Source of the DNA: Nectonema munidae
Taxonomy: Eukaryota; Nematomorpha; Nectonematoida; Nectonematidae
Assembly: GCA_030549495.1 (NCBI GenBank)
Contig: JAUIRK010000695.1
Coordinates: 62,001 to 126,000 of the forward strand
Length of the DNA stretch: 64,000 bases
Direction: 5' to 3'
The notes under the pieces were generated by a model that was not told where the DNA came from, did not search any database, and worked only from the letters and a program-made list of their open reading frames with translations. Within the stretch, counting starts at the first letter, position 1. Each line of letters begins with the position of its first letter. Both the position numbers and the translations under genes were made by a program. Shown here in pieces: positions 50,601 to 62,389 of this stretch.

Positions 50601-53600
50601 TGATAAAATTGCATACCCATGAATGAATACTGAATTGAAAGTAAAATCGGAATCAATGGGGATTTTTGGGAATATGCATCGTAATCGTACAAAATTTTGG
50701 TATCCGTGCTATCAATAATTCAAATACATGGGTCGGAAGAGCCCAATTATACTTTTTGAATACTGAGAAACATAATAGCAAGGAATAGACAAAAAAAAGA
50801 GTATTAAGTTCAAATAAACAAATAAGCGCCAAAAATCAGTTAATAAAATGTCCTAGAAGTGTATAAATATCAATTGCACCCCTAACTACATTTTGAAGGA
50901 AATAACGGTTTAAATTTAGTTTCAAATTTTTAAAGAATAAAGGTCTTTATTGTGTTTCAACAAGGACTTATGAATGAGAATAATGAGTTTAGGATGCTTT
51001 AACTATGGACGTTTCATTCAACCAAACATTTCAAACAAATGACATTTTAAACAAGCGATATTTCAAATTGACAAAAGACTATCTGTTTGGTTTTTCAGTT
51101 AAAAAGGGACTTCATCTCTTCGAAATTTGTTTCTGAAAAATTTCATTTATGAAATTGATTTAGGGTCATGTTGTTCTAGAATTATTATGTATTAGACCTC
51201 TAAATGAATTAACAATTAAAAAACATTAAAGTTGAAATGTTTTGATTAAAAATAACCTTGATTGAGGGGTAATGTCATCAAAAAAATTTTCTGTGTGTAT
51301 TTTTCGCAAACAGACAACTATAGGACGAACTTTTCGCTAATAATTACACTGCGCCATATAAAGGAGAACAAAAAAATTTATTTTACTTCAATAAAAAATC
51401 ATCCCATCTTTCTATCTATACTTATTATGTTAAATTTATTTGTGTTAGTATTTTTGCCTGAAAAGACATATGTCTTATTATAAACGTCTAGGTATAGGTG
51501 TTATACATGGCTGAGTATATGCATAAGCATAGAACGTGTCAAGTAAACTAATCTAAAAATATACTCAGCAAAAGAATGTAACACACTCTTCGTTTGAGGT
51601 CTCCTTTTTCACTCCTATAATTTGATTCATGTTTTAAAAGGATTTTATTTTAGTGACATAACAGAAGAGTGACAAAAATTCGAAAGAGTAGCATGCCAAT
51701 TTAATGAGCGAGCTAAAAAGCTATCCAACTAACTACCTGAATAGATATAGAGAAGGAAAGATGAGTAAATACCGTTAAGTCTCCATATTTCTGGATCTCT
51801 TCAAAATAAGATAAGTATAAGCTGATCTAAACAAAGAAAAAAATATTTAAAAGAAATTCAACTACAAGTTCCTAAACAAATTTCGACTATTATCAGGGGT
51901 CTGGCAAGACCTCCAGGGAGACAACCTGGCAGACTTTTTATCAGAGGTCTGGCAAGCCCACCGGGGAGACAAATTGCCAGACCTTATTATATATTTAAAT
52001 GTGTAAATCGTAAACTGCTTATTATTATTATTATGCGTAAAATGTGTAAATTTGCTAAAAAAGCATATTTAAAATAAAAATTTTCAAAATAATCGAAATG
52101 GCGATTAAAGTTTTAGATAATAAGTTATTGTCTGCAAAGTATTCATTTAAAAAAATAAAAAGGAGTTTAATACACTCACACTCTTTAATCCAAACAGAAC
52201 ATTTAAAAAACTAGTGGGATAATGAAGTTGTCCGTAGGCATTAATTTTGTTGTTAAATTTTATATTAGTGAAATAGTATTAATATATTTTACCAAAACGT
52301 CAAATGCTTAAATATTTATGTATCAATAAATTTGTGAAGAAGAATTTTTTGTACGCATGATGAAGAATTCATATTTATTGAAGTCATGGATTACCAAGGA
52401 TATTTTAACACACCTAAAATATTAAAAATCCCAAATTTTAGGATACTTTTTTGTCTGTTTATCCAAACCAGACCAAACTTTTCACAAGCCCCAACAACTA
52501 TATATCAAATATGCACATAAAAATGTCTTCATTGTTTACTCGTTTGAAAAAATGAGAACATAAATTAAATTTAATATTATTTGGGTTTTCCAGCAAATTT
52601 TGCAAAGCTGACGCATGTTCTTTTAAAGTAGTTCAGAGAAAACATGCATTTAAATGCAATTCTACTAAAGGTTCACGAATTTTTTGGTATTACAGGAACG
52701 CTGTAAGGCTTGATGTTACCAATTCCAGGAAAAAGAAACAGGAAGTTCTCTCTGTCCATCAGAACTTTTGCGTATCTTCATCATTTCATCTTCAAGCTAT
52801 AAGACACAGTTCTACCACTCACCATTCTCATCACAAATTTCATGTCTTCTTTAATTGCTTGCACTTGGGTTTAACATTTTCTTCTTACAAACAACAAAGA
52901 AAAAATATTTCTAGACCGAGACGGCATGTTTTGTCACAGTTTGTTTTTGAATATTTTCACTTTTACTTCTTTGGAGTTTTTTTACGTGTATCTAATTCAG
53001 TGGAATAGGATAGAATTTCAGAAATATCAAAATTTTAATGTGAATGTTTTGCTTTTATTTGATATGTGGATATTGAAAAACAAATAAAATTTTATCCAAA
53101 ATTAATTAAAAATATAGATCAAATCAACATAATTTCAAACTTTATATTTTAGTTTATCAAAGCTACCTGCGATATCCAAAAAAGATACAACTCAAAATGA
53201 CATAATTTAATAATTATTATAGGAAGACAAACTCACTCAAATATAAATAAATCAGGGGGCGCACATCCTCAAGTTTTTTAGGTGAGGGGTGAATTTTTTA
53301 TTCATAATTTCAAAAGATTTTTGTCCAGTGAACACACCACCATCATTCTCGCAATCTGACCATAACTACAAGGATTTTATGAAGTCGAATTCCCTTTGTT
53401 TGTAATTGTGATAGCTTCACACCCTTCAAACTCGACAAGTGAAAAATCATTTTTGGAAGAATTCATATATCATGGAGGCAAGGCAATAACAAGCTGATAA
53501 TTCTTCATCTCCGCTATTATTTTTACACTCATTTATTAGGATTGAGAAGACTCCCGATTCTTCAATTTTGTCTGTGCTCACTTGAATAAAGTTTTGGCCT

Positions 53601-56600
53601 AGAACAAATTCTTCACACAAACGTGAATACAAATAAATTGGAAATTTATAGATTTTCATAAACTCATCATGCATTTCTCTGAAAGTAAGATGATAGCTAT
53701 CATAAGTTTAATAAATTCATCAAATTTACCACAGTTGGATAAATCAGCAGGTTCATTATGCAGGCGATAGGACATTTCGAATGAGTAAATATCAAATAGT
53801 TATGGTTTTTGACGAAAATAAGCTGACAAACAGGATTAGAACAGGTTGTGCCAGATTTTTGTTTGAGACTTTCTCATTAAGACATGGACAAACAGTGATA
53901 ACTACTCATTGAAGGTAATAAAGTCTTTATCCCTCATCATTGCTTTTCACGAATTATTAACACCGATGGTCACAACACAAATGCCCTTTTAGTATTGGAT
54001 GTTCTAGTATGACTTTAAAAACGATCTCTTTTGTAAATCTTTAGGGAACAGAATTTTTGGTTACAACGATTCCCTATTTGGTGTGGTATTCCTACTGATC
54101 AATCATGGGAGCACATTTTTATTATAACACACCTTAAAACTAGAAAACCTAACTTTTTTTGTATGCATAAAAATATCTTTTTTTAACTAAAAAAAAGCTT
54201 ATCCCCAGATGTGCCCCCTGATATAAATGTATGCTTATTCCTTTCTAAGCAAGTAAGAATCATACATAGTAAAACCTGTTTGTTATGGTTAAACTGGGGG
54301 TCGATTGAAAAGAACGGTTTTAGACAAGTAATTGTTCTATTAGGGTTCTAGTTAACTGAATAGCGATATTGTAGACGGGTCGGTATAGACAGGTCATCGT
54401 TCTATCAAGATGACCACAAAGACAAGCTTTACTGGGTTAAGCATTATTAAAAATATATGGTCGAGTGGAGAAAATTTTTTGTTTAAAACTCAATCAAATA
54501 TGATAAATTTTGGATCATTAATTTATTATTATTTATATATAAACTAAACAAAAAGAGGAACAAAATAATTTATGTTATTTAAAAAGTATTTTACAAAAGT
54601 GTGTGCACGCCTATTTACCATTGTCCATTTTGATACAATTGATTGTATTTGATCATATGTGCACGTTAAGAGAGAAAATTATCAATCTTCCAGTTTTTTT
54701 TTTTAAAGTTCTCCTTTTTTATGAATCCTAATACGAATAGCGATACTCCAAAACAATTTCACAATTTTTGGCTGAAAAGTTTTGAACCAATGTTTTACTT
54801 ACTTTTTTACTATGCGTAGATGTGTTTTAATAGAACAGATATTGTAAATAATGTAAAAATCAATATTAATAAGATTAATAGAGATAAAATTGAATTTCAA
54901 AAAGAAATGGAATTAAAAATATAAGTGAGATATTATATGCTCAAAAAAATCTCAAAAAATGTCATGGGTATGGAAATTGACATAACGAGGTGAAAGTATG
55001 CGTATGGATACAAAGAACACAACTGAGCAGCAGTCATTAGGAAATAATAGGATTTTCAAAAATTTAAATCCACTTTTTGTTTTTACAAATAACAACTATT
55101 TCTTCGTACGTCTATTGTTTCATCAAGAAAAGGAAATTGAAATAATGATGATGACAATAATAATAAGGCATCTTTACAAGGCTTCAACATTATCGCTGAC
55201 AATAGCTTTTTACAAAGGTTATTTCAGCATATACTGGCCTATAACTTCATAAACTTTTCACTTGTGTCATTATCGAACATCTACACCTACGTGCTCTCCA
55301 ATAATGTATAAAACAAATAACACGTCCCATATATACAACAAAGGACAGGATAATACTTGTTTCAACAAAGAGAGGAGATAAAAATCTAAGTCTACAATCA
55401 CACAACTTAGTCTTGACAAATATATATAGTAAAACATACACACACACACACACACGTACACAACACATCAGTCGCTTAGGAAAGATATGGGAGGGTGAGG
55501 GAGAAAGAGGAGCAAAAAAACGATTCTCTTTCCCAAACACTCAAGAGGCGACAGGAGATATATTGGTGGATGCGCTGGGTACGCGATTGGAGATTTGCCT
55601 CAAAATTGAAGCACATTTGGATTGCAATCAGCAATTTTAAAGTGTACGCATAGCCCCCTCCCTTGACGCTCTATCTGGATCCCCCATATATATATATATA
55701 CACACCCTGGTCCGTCAGCATAGGGGGGGGGGGCATAACCGCAAGAAGAAGAATTATATAGCACACTCTAAAGCAGCGCTGGCCAAACACTTGCGCCAAT
55801 TGGGCACACCCTTTCTATGAAAGCCTCACTTCTCTTTAAATTTGAAATATTAAAAAGAATTTGTCAAACTGTTGAAATTTTAAGCTCAAAACTCTGAACG
55901 TCATGCCAATTTAAGTTCTTTTTTCAAAATGAAGAAGTGTTAATTATCATGCAAAATGACAACGGATGATCAAAAAATAGTATTTTGCCCAAAGTTTTAC
56001 ATTAAATAAGTCAAAGTTATTTATAATTTAACAAAGTTTTAAAATTTTCTAGAAATCAATTTAAATTTGAGTCATTTAAACCTAACGTGGACTTCGATGC
56101 GACCAGAGGTTGAAAATTATTGTCCAATCCTGCTCAAAAGCGTTAATGTTAAACTAACTAGCATTTTGGGAGAAAAGGTAAGTATGATCAAATAGATCTA
56201 TAGATTAATAGCCTTTAATCTTCACTTGTCTTCTTCATCAGCGAACTTGTGTAGCATGATATCATCAAGCAATGATAAATTTTTTATATAAGTGTTTCGA
56301 TGCCCTTTGCGGATAAATAAGTTTAGTATTGTAGAGAAATTTAGATTGCACAGCAAATTTAGACCAAATATATAGAACTAGTTAGAGAGAAAGAGAGAGA
56401 CCTGCTTTAAAATTAATACTTTTCGAGTTAATTACTCTTGGAAAAAAATGAGCTATAACTAGGGTAGTTTAAAAATGACAAAAAAGTGAAATTATTGAAT
56501 TTTTGAGCTAAAAATTGATGTAAAAGAAAAAAATGTATCCAAAAATGAAAGAACATTATTGGATGAAAATTTTAGATAAAAGCAGTATTCTATAATTTTC

Positions 56601-57378
56601 ATAAAAAACTTTAGGGAGAGATGTTTTGTTTTTTTTTAAATAAATAAATAAAGCGTGCTCAATAATACATTATATCGTCAACCATCCCCAAAAACAAAAG
56701 AAATAAACTTTTTTGACTTTATCCGCCCTACAATAACAAAAAACTTGTTTTCCAAAAATTAAAAATAACCCCTACAAATATATTTTTACTTTTAAGATTT
56801 TGCTTTATTAGTGTTGCGATAATCATATATAATTTTTTTATTTAGAAAATAAGCATAGTTCATTTTCAAATAAAATAATATTCTTAAAAAAAATTCTTTT
56901 TACTTTTTTTAGTCTTTGATTAATACTCATATTAACAATTTTTTATATATATATCTACTTAAAATTTGAACTTATTTTATTATTTTTGCGGTCTAATTAT
57001 GTTCTAGTAAATTTTAATCAAACTTTAAGTTTACATTTATTGAAAAGTTTTAAATAATGTTAAATTTAATACAAGATTCAAGAAAGTCAGTGCTTTCTTC
57101 TTATTTCATTAATAGAAAAATGTTTTCTGAACGAAAACCTTTTTGATTACGGCTCACAAATAAAAATGTATTAAGACATCCTAAAAAAGTGGAGCTGTTG
57201 AAAGAGCTAATCCTTTCATAAGATAAGAAAATTGTGGACCAATGAAATCACAGATAAATAAGTCTAATTCATAAAATTCCAGTCAACATTATGCATAAAT
57301 AGAGATAAAAAATACCTACCAACAACTTTGTTTTATCTTTTAAAGGATTTGTGATTTTGTAATAAGCACCATCAAAGT
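38616..57378 (-). CDS. ARPC2: ARPC2 (Arp2/3 complex p34 subunit), partial, at least 7 exons
   Basis: Minus strand. Supported exons with matching phases: 57378-57320, 51826-51773, 47362 (or 47319)-47182, 43498-43405, 41879-41741, 39484-39384, 38708-38616 (stop TAA 38618-38616). Family blocks in order: [62 protein letters not shown] and [22 protein letters not shown] and [23 protein letters not shown] and [29 protein letters not shown] then NRAKPE. With ARPC4, this subunit forms the Arp2/3 core that binds the mother filament. The first coding exon (about 35 residues) was not found and a stretch before CLKRN is unresolved; 48334-48297 is a tentative exon. Divergence is high in the N-terminal half. 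Introns carry LINE, pogo and piggyBac debris. Confidence 0.88.
38958..39345 (-). mobile_element. LINE-like 3' region with (TGA)n tail
   Basis: About 390 bp at much higher GC than its surroundings, ending on the minus strand in a (TGA)n microsatellite (TCA repeats at 38962-38982 on plus). A GC-rich body ending in a trinucleotide tail is typical of 5'-truncated non-LTR insertions. It fills most of the last ARPC2 intron, starting about 40 bp from the exon donor at 39383. No coding motif was recognised, so the family is open. Confidence 0.5.
40815..41300 (-). mobile_element. LINE 3' end: reverse-transcriptase C-terminus plus hairpin tail
   Basis: Minus strand: [16 protein letters not shown] followed by RCPLCN, then in a shifted frame [20 protein letters not shown] and [14 protein letters not shown]. 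This is the zinc-knuckle-like C-terminus seen after the RT domain in Jockey-type LINEs (CPLC ... HDTHHLFNC ... PLDLW). The 3' UTR follows, with a 13-bp perfect hairpin (TGATTGATTACAC 40835-40847 with its inverse 40861-40873), then CTAACAACAACAACA. The frame is broken. It lies in an ARPC2 intron. Confidence 0.7.
42873..42968 (+). repeat. Degraded tRNA-derived SINE
   Basis: TGACCTAGTGGTGAGAAC resembles box A, and GGGTGCGATACTGAC about 60 nt later resembles box B. No full cloverleaf is seen, so a tRNA gene is unlikely. It lies in the ARPC2 intron between exons at 43405 and 41879. Confidence 0.4.
43631..45795 (+). mobile_element. Decayed pogo/Tigger-type element, 2.2 kb
   Basis: The right end inverted starts CAGAAAATAACCGTTATAAC then GCGATAACTGGGG, followed on plus by TA at 45796-45797. 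The left end at about 43631 (CTGCAAATCATTATAACTGT then CGGCGATAG) is a weaker match to it. A pogo-type transposase relic lies inside. The element occupies the ARPC2 intron between exons 47182 and 43498, on the opposite strand. Confidence 0.65.
43783..45283 (+). pseudogene. pogo/Tigger-type transposase relic
   Basis: Starts [19 protein letters not shown] (HTH). After breaks it continues with [18 protein letters not shown] (CENP-B HTH end), [58 protein letters not shown] and a final TKMHHSFF with stop 45281-45283. In the first catalytic block NADET is NAEET, so Asp has become Glu; the second and third Asp are kept. It has several frameshifts and stops and is more decayed than the 13-kb copy. 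Confidence 0.8.
45798..46804. other. ARPC2 intron sequence, nothing recognised
   Basis: AT-rich intron sequence with motif-free frames only. Confidence 0.4.
46805..46965 (+). pseudogene. Possible hAT transposase C-terminal fragment
   Basis: Plus strand: [13 protein letters not shown], then in another frame [18 protein letters not shown]. The A-x-VER-x-F core followed by a GLL-x-KEF segment resembles the hAT dimerisation domain. GC content is raised locally. Short and frame-broken, hence moderate confidence. Confidence 0.35.
47006..47052 (+). repeat. Direct repeat, copy 1
   Basis: CGCATGCAAGGCACGTACTG followed by TTTGTTGGAGACATGCTTCA. A close copy lies at 48624-48668 in the same orientation. 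The pair flanks the ARPC2 exon at 47182-47362. Family unknown. Confidence 0.55.
48297..48334 (-). CDS. ARPC2: Tentative ARPC2 micro-exon
   Basis: Minus strand, 38 nt between an acceptor (TACACCTCAG) and a perfect donor (GTAAGT). It reads [12 protein letters not shown] plus 2 nt. Entry phase matches the exon ending at 51773, and exit phase matches the alternative acceptor at 47319. It could correspond to the family's ELLKREYGSLL segment, but similarity is weak, and using it would drop about 25 conserved residues. Treat as provisional. Confidence 0.3.
48624..48668 (+). repeat. Direct repeat, copy 2
   Basis: CGCATGCAAACCACGTACTG then TTTGTTGGAGACATAGTTCA, matching 47006-47052 with few changes. 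Confidence 0.55.
49194..49293. mobile_element. 100-bp piggyBac-type MITE
   Basis: Ends CCCTTTCAGG and, inverted, CCCTTTCAGG: a perfect 10-bp terminal inverted repeat starting with CCC. It is flanked by TTAA (49190-49193) on the left and CTAA (49294-49297) on the right. TTAA targeting plus CCC ends define piggyBac. No coding content. It lies in an ARPC2 intron. Confidence 0.7.
49298..51772. other. ARPC2 intron sequence
   Basis: AT-rich. A minus-strand frame between a weak acceptor and donor at about 50250-50345 ([13 protein letters not shown]) was considered as an exon, but its phase does not fit ARPC2. No repeat family was named. Confidence 0.4.
51893..51986. repeat. Tandem pair of hairpin units
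   Basis: Two 47-48-bp units in tandem (ATCAGGGGTCTGGCAAGACC-type and ATCAGAGGTCTGGCAAGCCC-type). The second unit forms a perfect 11-bp stem, AGGTCTGGCAA (51945-51955) with TTGCCAGACCT (51974-51984), around an 18-nt GC-rich loop. The first unit forms a weaker version. It lies about 70 bp upstream, in ARPC2 sense, of the exon at 51826-51773. Confidence 0.75.
53253..54220 (-). mobile_element. hAT element, about 970 bp, internally deleted
   Basis: The left end is CAGGGGGCGCACATC and the right end inverted is CAGGGGGCACATC. Target duplication: AAATAAAT (53245-53252) versus ATATAAAT (54221-54228), one mismatch. Inside, a minus-strand frame (53674-53447) holds a hAT transposase piece: [20 protein letters not shown] then GDEELSACY, matching the D-K-I/F-F-S-I-L-x-DE block that carries a catalytic acidic residue (DE here NE). 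The remainder is frame-broken. Confidence 0.65.
54267..54434. mobile_element. 168-bp MITE with pogo/mariner-like ends
   Basis: The left end is AGTAAAACCTGTTTGTTATGG-like and the right end inverted is CAGTAAAGCTTGTCTTTGTGG-like, matching at roughly 16 of 20 positions. The interior has GGTCG/TAGACAAG-type subrepeats. No coding and no clear TA duplication, so class is tentative. Confidence 0.45.
55436..55456. repeat. (CA)n microsatellite
   Basis: About ten CA units. The plus-strand frame across it (THTHTRTQ) is not a gene. A (TA)n run follows at about 55687-55700 and a G(11) run at 55723-55733. Confidence 0.85.
55774..56132. mobile_element. Non-autonomous hAT, 359 bp
   Basis: The left end is CAGCGCTGGCCAAAC; the right end inverted is CAGGATTGGACAATA. 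The 8-bp target duplication is CTCTAAAG (55766-55773) versus CTCAAAAG (56133-56140), one mismatch. The GCTGGCCAAAC start is a common hAT terminal form. No coding frame. Confidence 0.65.
56141..57319. other. ARPC2 first-observed intron, upstream part
   Basis: AT-rich. On the minus strand near 56300-56230, [19 protein letters not shown] reads before a stop, which may be transposon debris. It does not match ARPC2. Confidence 0.35.
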
Positions 57379-60300
57379 CTAAAAATTCAAATTTAGGCAA
57401 ATATTAAATGCACATAATTGTTCATTCAACGAAGAACAATTTATTGATTGAATCAAGTGGATTCATCTTAGAGGACATGGTTTTATAGAAGTCGACAAAC
57501 TTCTTTCTCCAAAAAACATGGTGTAAACATGTAAAAAAGGGTACACGGTTGCATTTTTGAGGAGGGAGATTTTTTTAATATATTTAACTATCAAAAATTT
57601 TTATTAAATGTATTTATATTTGATACAGGGTATATATGTAAAATAATTCCTCAAAGATGAAATTTAGTAGGGGACAGGGGCATTGCCCCCCCCCCCAGAA
57701 TTCATAGAGAGTGAAAGAAATGCCACAAAAATACCAAAAGAAAGAAAATAAATGGGAAAAAATAAACATCTATTAGCAGATTAATACCGTAATTATATTA
57801 TTAGCTGCGCTACTGCTGAAACAAAAATTGAATTCGTCTAGGATTCCTCCAAATTTATCAATCCTTTAAATAAATTGATAGTTTCTATATACACTAGAAA
57901 AAATTTTGTCGCCCCCCCCCCTTTCGTTTTTTCTGCCAACGTCCCTGCTGAGTATAACGAATCGTTTATATCAGTTTTCTTATTTAAGAGTAAAGAACAT
58001 ATACGATGTCAGATCGAGACGTAAATAGCCAACGACATATAGAAAGTGAACAAAAATTCGATAAAATCCTAATACATAGAAATTTTGAAGTCTTATTAAG
58101 ATAATGTCTTAGTAAGTTGCCCAAACGTACAGTTTTCTTCATGATTTGATTTTTTAAAAAATAAACTACGAATTTAACAAATTAATTTTAAAACTTTGAA
58201 AGACCATCAGAAAAATTCATCAAATCTATATTATAATAAATTAATAATATTACGTATTCTACTGTGAACTTCCTTCATTAGAAAAACCTGATTAAAAGCA
58301 TATTTAAAATAAAAATCTATAATAAAGTTTTTGGCATATTTTTTCATTATACAGAGCATACTTGGTTTTGAAAATTTTCGTTTTTTCTGGCATTTGTTAA
58401 AATGTCCGGTTTTTGTCCAAAAAATATGGTCGTCCTATGTCATATGGATATCACGGGACGTTTTTTTATCATAATTTTTCTCTAAGCTTAATACATGGGA
58501 CATGCAATTCTACCCCCTTCTTTCTAGTAAAATAGTGTTAATATTAGTATTCTCTTTCCAATATGAAGATAATTTCTGGTATTTCTGTATATAAATTACA
58601 AATAACAAAAATTCTATAGAAAGAATAGTCAACGCCATCACCACCAAATCGTTTCCACCAAGCACTCCTCTGAGTCCTCCCTTAAACATCATTATGTCTC
58701 TTTTAACAAAAGAAAAACGTGCGAAGAATAAAAGATGCATTTATCATCATCATTATCTCTCTTCCATGAAAGATTTGTTCACTGAAAGATGGAGTGAGTT
58801 GTGAAGCGCACACACCAAATTAGCTTAATTGAGCATATCACAAATGAAGGAAAATAATGACGATATAAGTGCATTCCACATGATAAGCTTAAAAATGGGA
58901 GATGAACGTTAAATAAGCAGACATGCTGTGAATAAAGAAGAATCGTTCTCAAAGTGGGCAGTAGCGCTTGGTGCGGGCATTGCGAATATTGACAAATAAC
59001 AAGTATGTATTATGTAAGATGAGTATTGGATTTGCACTTGAGGAAAGGCTGAATGGAGGAGATACAACATACGGGTAACTTGAATTTTAAATATATTAGA
59101 AAAACTAAATTTGTCAGCCATCCAATTAGTGATGAAAAAAAAATTAATTAACAAAAAAGCTGTATTAAACTTGGGAAGAAGAAGACCAAACTCAAAAGTC
59201 TCAATTAGTTTGAAACTTGATACCAATTTGTTTGTACAAGAAAATAGCCTTTCCTTAATTAATGCATTTGTTGAAATTTTAAATTTCCTTCTTTGTATTT
59301 GTTTGTATTATAAATATATATATATATATATATAAACATGCTTTTTCTACTGTGCTCTCATAATACTATTTACCTCAACAATTAAATCATTTGACATATT
59401 ATGAGAAAAGCTTTTTTTGTCGACTTTTTATGCTTCATATTATATTTCTTAGAAGCTGGTCAACGAATCTCCATTAATTTTTCACATTTTTTCATAACAG
59501 ATAGATTTTGTAATTTTTTCCGCCAACTCTGCTTAGTAAATTGAATGATATATATGTGTGTATGTGTGCTTATTTCTTTCAGTACTTAACTCATTAACAA
59601 GTGGCGATAACCATATGTTGGTTGGTTACTACCACTCTGCTCTACGGATACTACCCATATAAGAAATATTTCCAGCGACATGATGGTTATAAATGTAGAA
59701 TAGTTTAAAGGACATATGTTGAAAGTAGCCTGCTTATTTCATTGTTTCTCGATGGATTCGTTTCAAAATGAAAAAAAAAATCTAAAAAAGAATTTTATTA
59801 AAAGTTCGTTATTTAATTTTATATATCTTAGCGGATTATTTTTTATATTTTTACCGAGATTATTGCGTTGAGGAAACTAAGCTTGCTTGATGTTCATAGT
59901 CATAGGGCCAGCAGTCCAATAGGGTGACTACCATATCGTTTAGCTGGGGTTGTGGGGCGGAGTCTGGAGACGCGCGTTTTGAGAAGTAGTCAGATTCGTA
60001 ATAATTATTGGGACTCAGACTCTGATTTTAAGAATAGTTATATCCATAATTATTAAATAAAAAAATATATTCTTAGACACTCTCTTCCACGCCCAACATT
60101 GCAAAAACGCAACATAAAAATCTTTATCATTTTAGTATAACGTTGTCTTTTTGCAACTCATAGAAAAGGATTGAAAAATTATATAAAATTAAGGAATGAA
60201 CTTTTTTGTATTACACAAATACCTTGTAGAGAAACAGTGCTCAGATTATGACTAGAAAGTTTCTGCAAAAAATACTTAAACCAAATACTTTTGAAAAAAT

Positions 60301-62380
60301 AATTTAAGATAAATCAAGTTTTTGGGATGCTAATGTTTTGGCTTAGATAAAAAAAGTTATAAACAATCATTCGAAAATCTTTTTGAGAACAATGTAAGAA
60401 AGAGACTAAACTACAAATACAAGCCAATAAAAGAGCATTTTAATCAATTATGTTGAGGAAAATAGTTGCGTTAACATAAAAGATAAGCCTGAAAGATTAA
60501 GAACAATTGAAGACTTGTAATATTTTAAACAGAAAAGTTCGTGTTGCATAATTATAAATTTTAACATTCAAGGTCACAAAGATATAAATAGGTGGAGTTA
60601 TCAGTGTTAAAAATTTGGGCTTCACAACCCTGGCTGGTGCTACACGTATTCATTACAGCTGTGCTGCGAAAGTGTAACGAAACTTCCACACCTTGACCAT
60701 ATGAGGACTTTTGGAGAGAAGTTAACTCTATTTTTAAGCTAACACGATTTACTAAACTGAAAATGTCAATTAGGAAGAAAGTTGAGGAAGAAGGGGAATG
60801 TTAAAATGTTGATTAATAATGATAATTATTAGGCTTTCGTTTCTTGCGGCTAATGAAGAACATATGAAGGAAGAATGATATGAACAACACAAAACACACA
60901 AAGATGATACTTCATATACGCAAAGGCATATGATCAAACTGTCCGTACTAATTAAGCAAAGAGCTAAATGACGATAGAAGTACTAATTGATAACTAGAAA
61001 ATAAAGTGAAGTGCATATTTATTACAAGCTCAATTAAAGATAATTAGGAGCGATCGTTATGGACAGGTGGCCATTTAATAGAAGTAGACGTTAAAGCAGG
61101 TTTGAGTGTAGCGTAAACTTTTGGAGAGCTGAACTAAGAAAATAGGCTTCCACAAAATTCTCTCCTCGATCAATGTTTTTGTTGATATTTTAGATTCCCA
61201 TTCATTGTATCTTTGTGTATAATAAAATATAAAGAAATATCTTTTCAACTGTACTTTCATAATACTATTTACCTCAACAAACTATATCATTTGATATATG
61301 TGAGAAAAAAGCTCAGAGACCTCTTAGGCTCCTTCCTCTCTTCAACGGCCCTGGAAGATAATATCTATAAAAGTTTTGCTTTTTGTTATCAGAAATTTAA
61401 AATAGATGTTAGATATTATTTATTGTAGATTATGAATGTGTTTAAAAAATCGAAATTTTAGTGCCTAAACTAATATTTTGGCTGAATTTTGATGATGAAT
61501 AATACTTCCGTTCTAAGCTCTAACAGATTCTTCTCTCCTCCCTTTTACGTCCAAAGACATATGGCAGTGAAACAAAGTCACTTACTTAATTAAGATGAAG
61601 ATAATAATAATAATCAATGCCATGTTTCAAAAACCCTTAATTTGTACTTCATTCAAAAAGGCGAAAAAAGATGATGGGCAGGGCAAGGGGGAGCGTGCAG
61701 TCAGGGATCAGTATTTTTTGAAAATTTTTTAATCTTTGGGGTTAGTATAGAAAGCAGTACTAAATATAGAGAAGTAAAAAAGATTACCTGCCAGAGTGAC
61801 ATCAGACTTTTCTAGTTTGTTTCTTAAAAAATGAAAAACACTAAGTTTAAAAAAATGTTTTGAATGAAATAATAAGATTAGAATGCAAAAGCAGGGACGC
61901 ATTTAAGGGGTGAGAAATTGGGAAAAATACAAAACGAGATACTTAAATCCTCAACTGAAAATCCTGGATCCGCAACTGGAAAGAATAAGAATTAATCGAT
62001 CCAAACAAATTATTTATTTTTGCAAGAAGACTAGAGGGGATTAAGTGTAAAAAACTAAACAACTAAAAATAATTTTTTAAAGATTTTTAACCCTTTGAGA
62101 ATGAATTTGGCACACGTGTACTAAGAAATAAAAATCATCTGCTAAATATATAAAATTGCGTTGAAAAAGAGAGCAGATCATTAGTCTTAAAAATTCTGGT
62201 AACAATTAAAATTAATTGGAAAACATCACAACAATCGCCCCTAGTAAGTAACGACAGATGGCGGGGTATGGCAATAATAAAAAACGCTTATATTAGAAAT
62301 AAAAATCAGTTTTACGCAATTTCTCAGAAAACTTGAAGTCTAGCCGAAACTAAGAAAAACAAATCAAATTTAAGTCTTCC
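57379..62380. other. AT-rich region with scattered repeat ends
   Basis: No supported gene. It should contain the ARPC2 first exon and promoter unless those lie past the right edge; I could not identify them. Seen here: C(12) at 57687-57698 and C(10) at 57912-57921, possibly the two ends of one small element (inner sequence CAGGGGCATTG and, inverted, CAGGGACGTTGG); a (TA)n run at 59314-59334; a hAT-type solo end at 60632 (inverted CAGGGTTGTGAAGCCC). Confidence 0.4.
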
Positions 62381-62389
62381 ATTTTTCAT

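Noticed and set aside
52700-52870. Minus-strand exon-like pieces ([26 protein letters not shown] donor)
   Set aside because: No recognised family, phases do not connect, and stops occur in nearby frames.
55413-55640. 75-codon plus-strand frame
   Set aside because: Its N-terminal third is a translated CA microsatellite; the rest is not recognised.
58510-59226. Two minus-strand frames of 76 and 105 codons with hydrophobic stretches
   Set aside because: AT-rich DNA gives such frames by chance; no family match or splice support.
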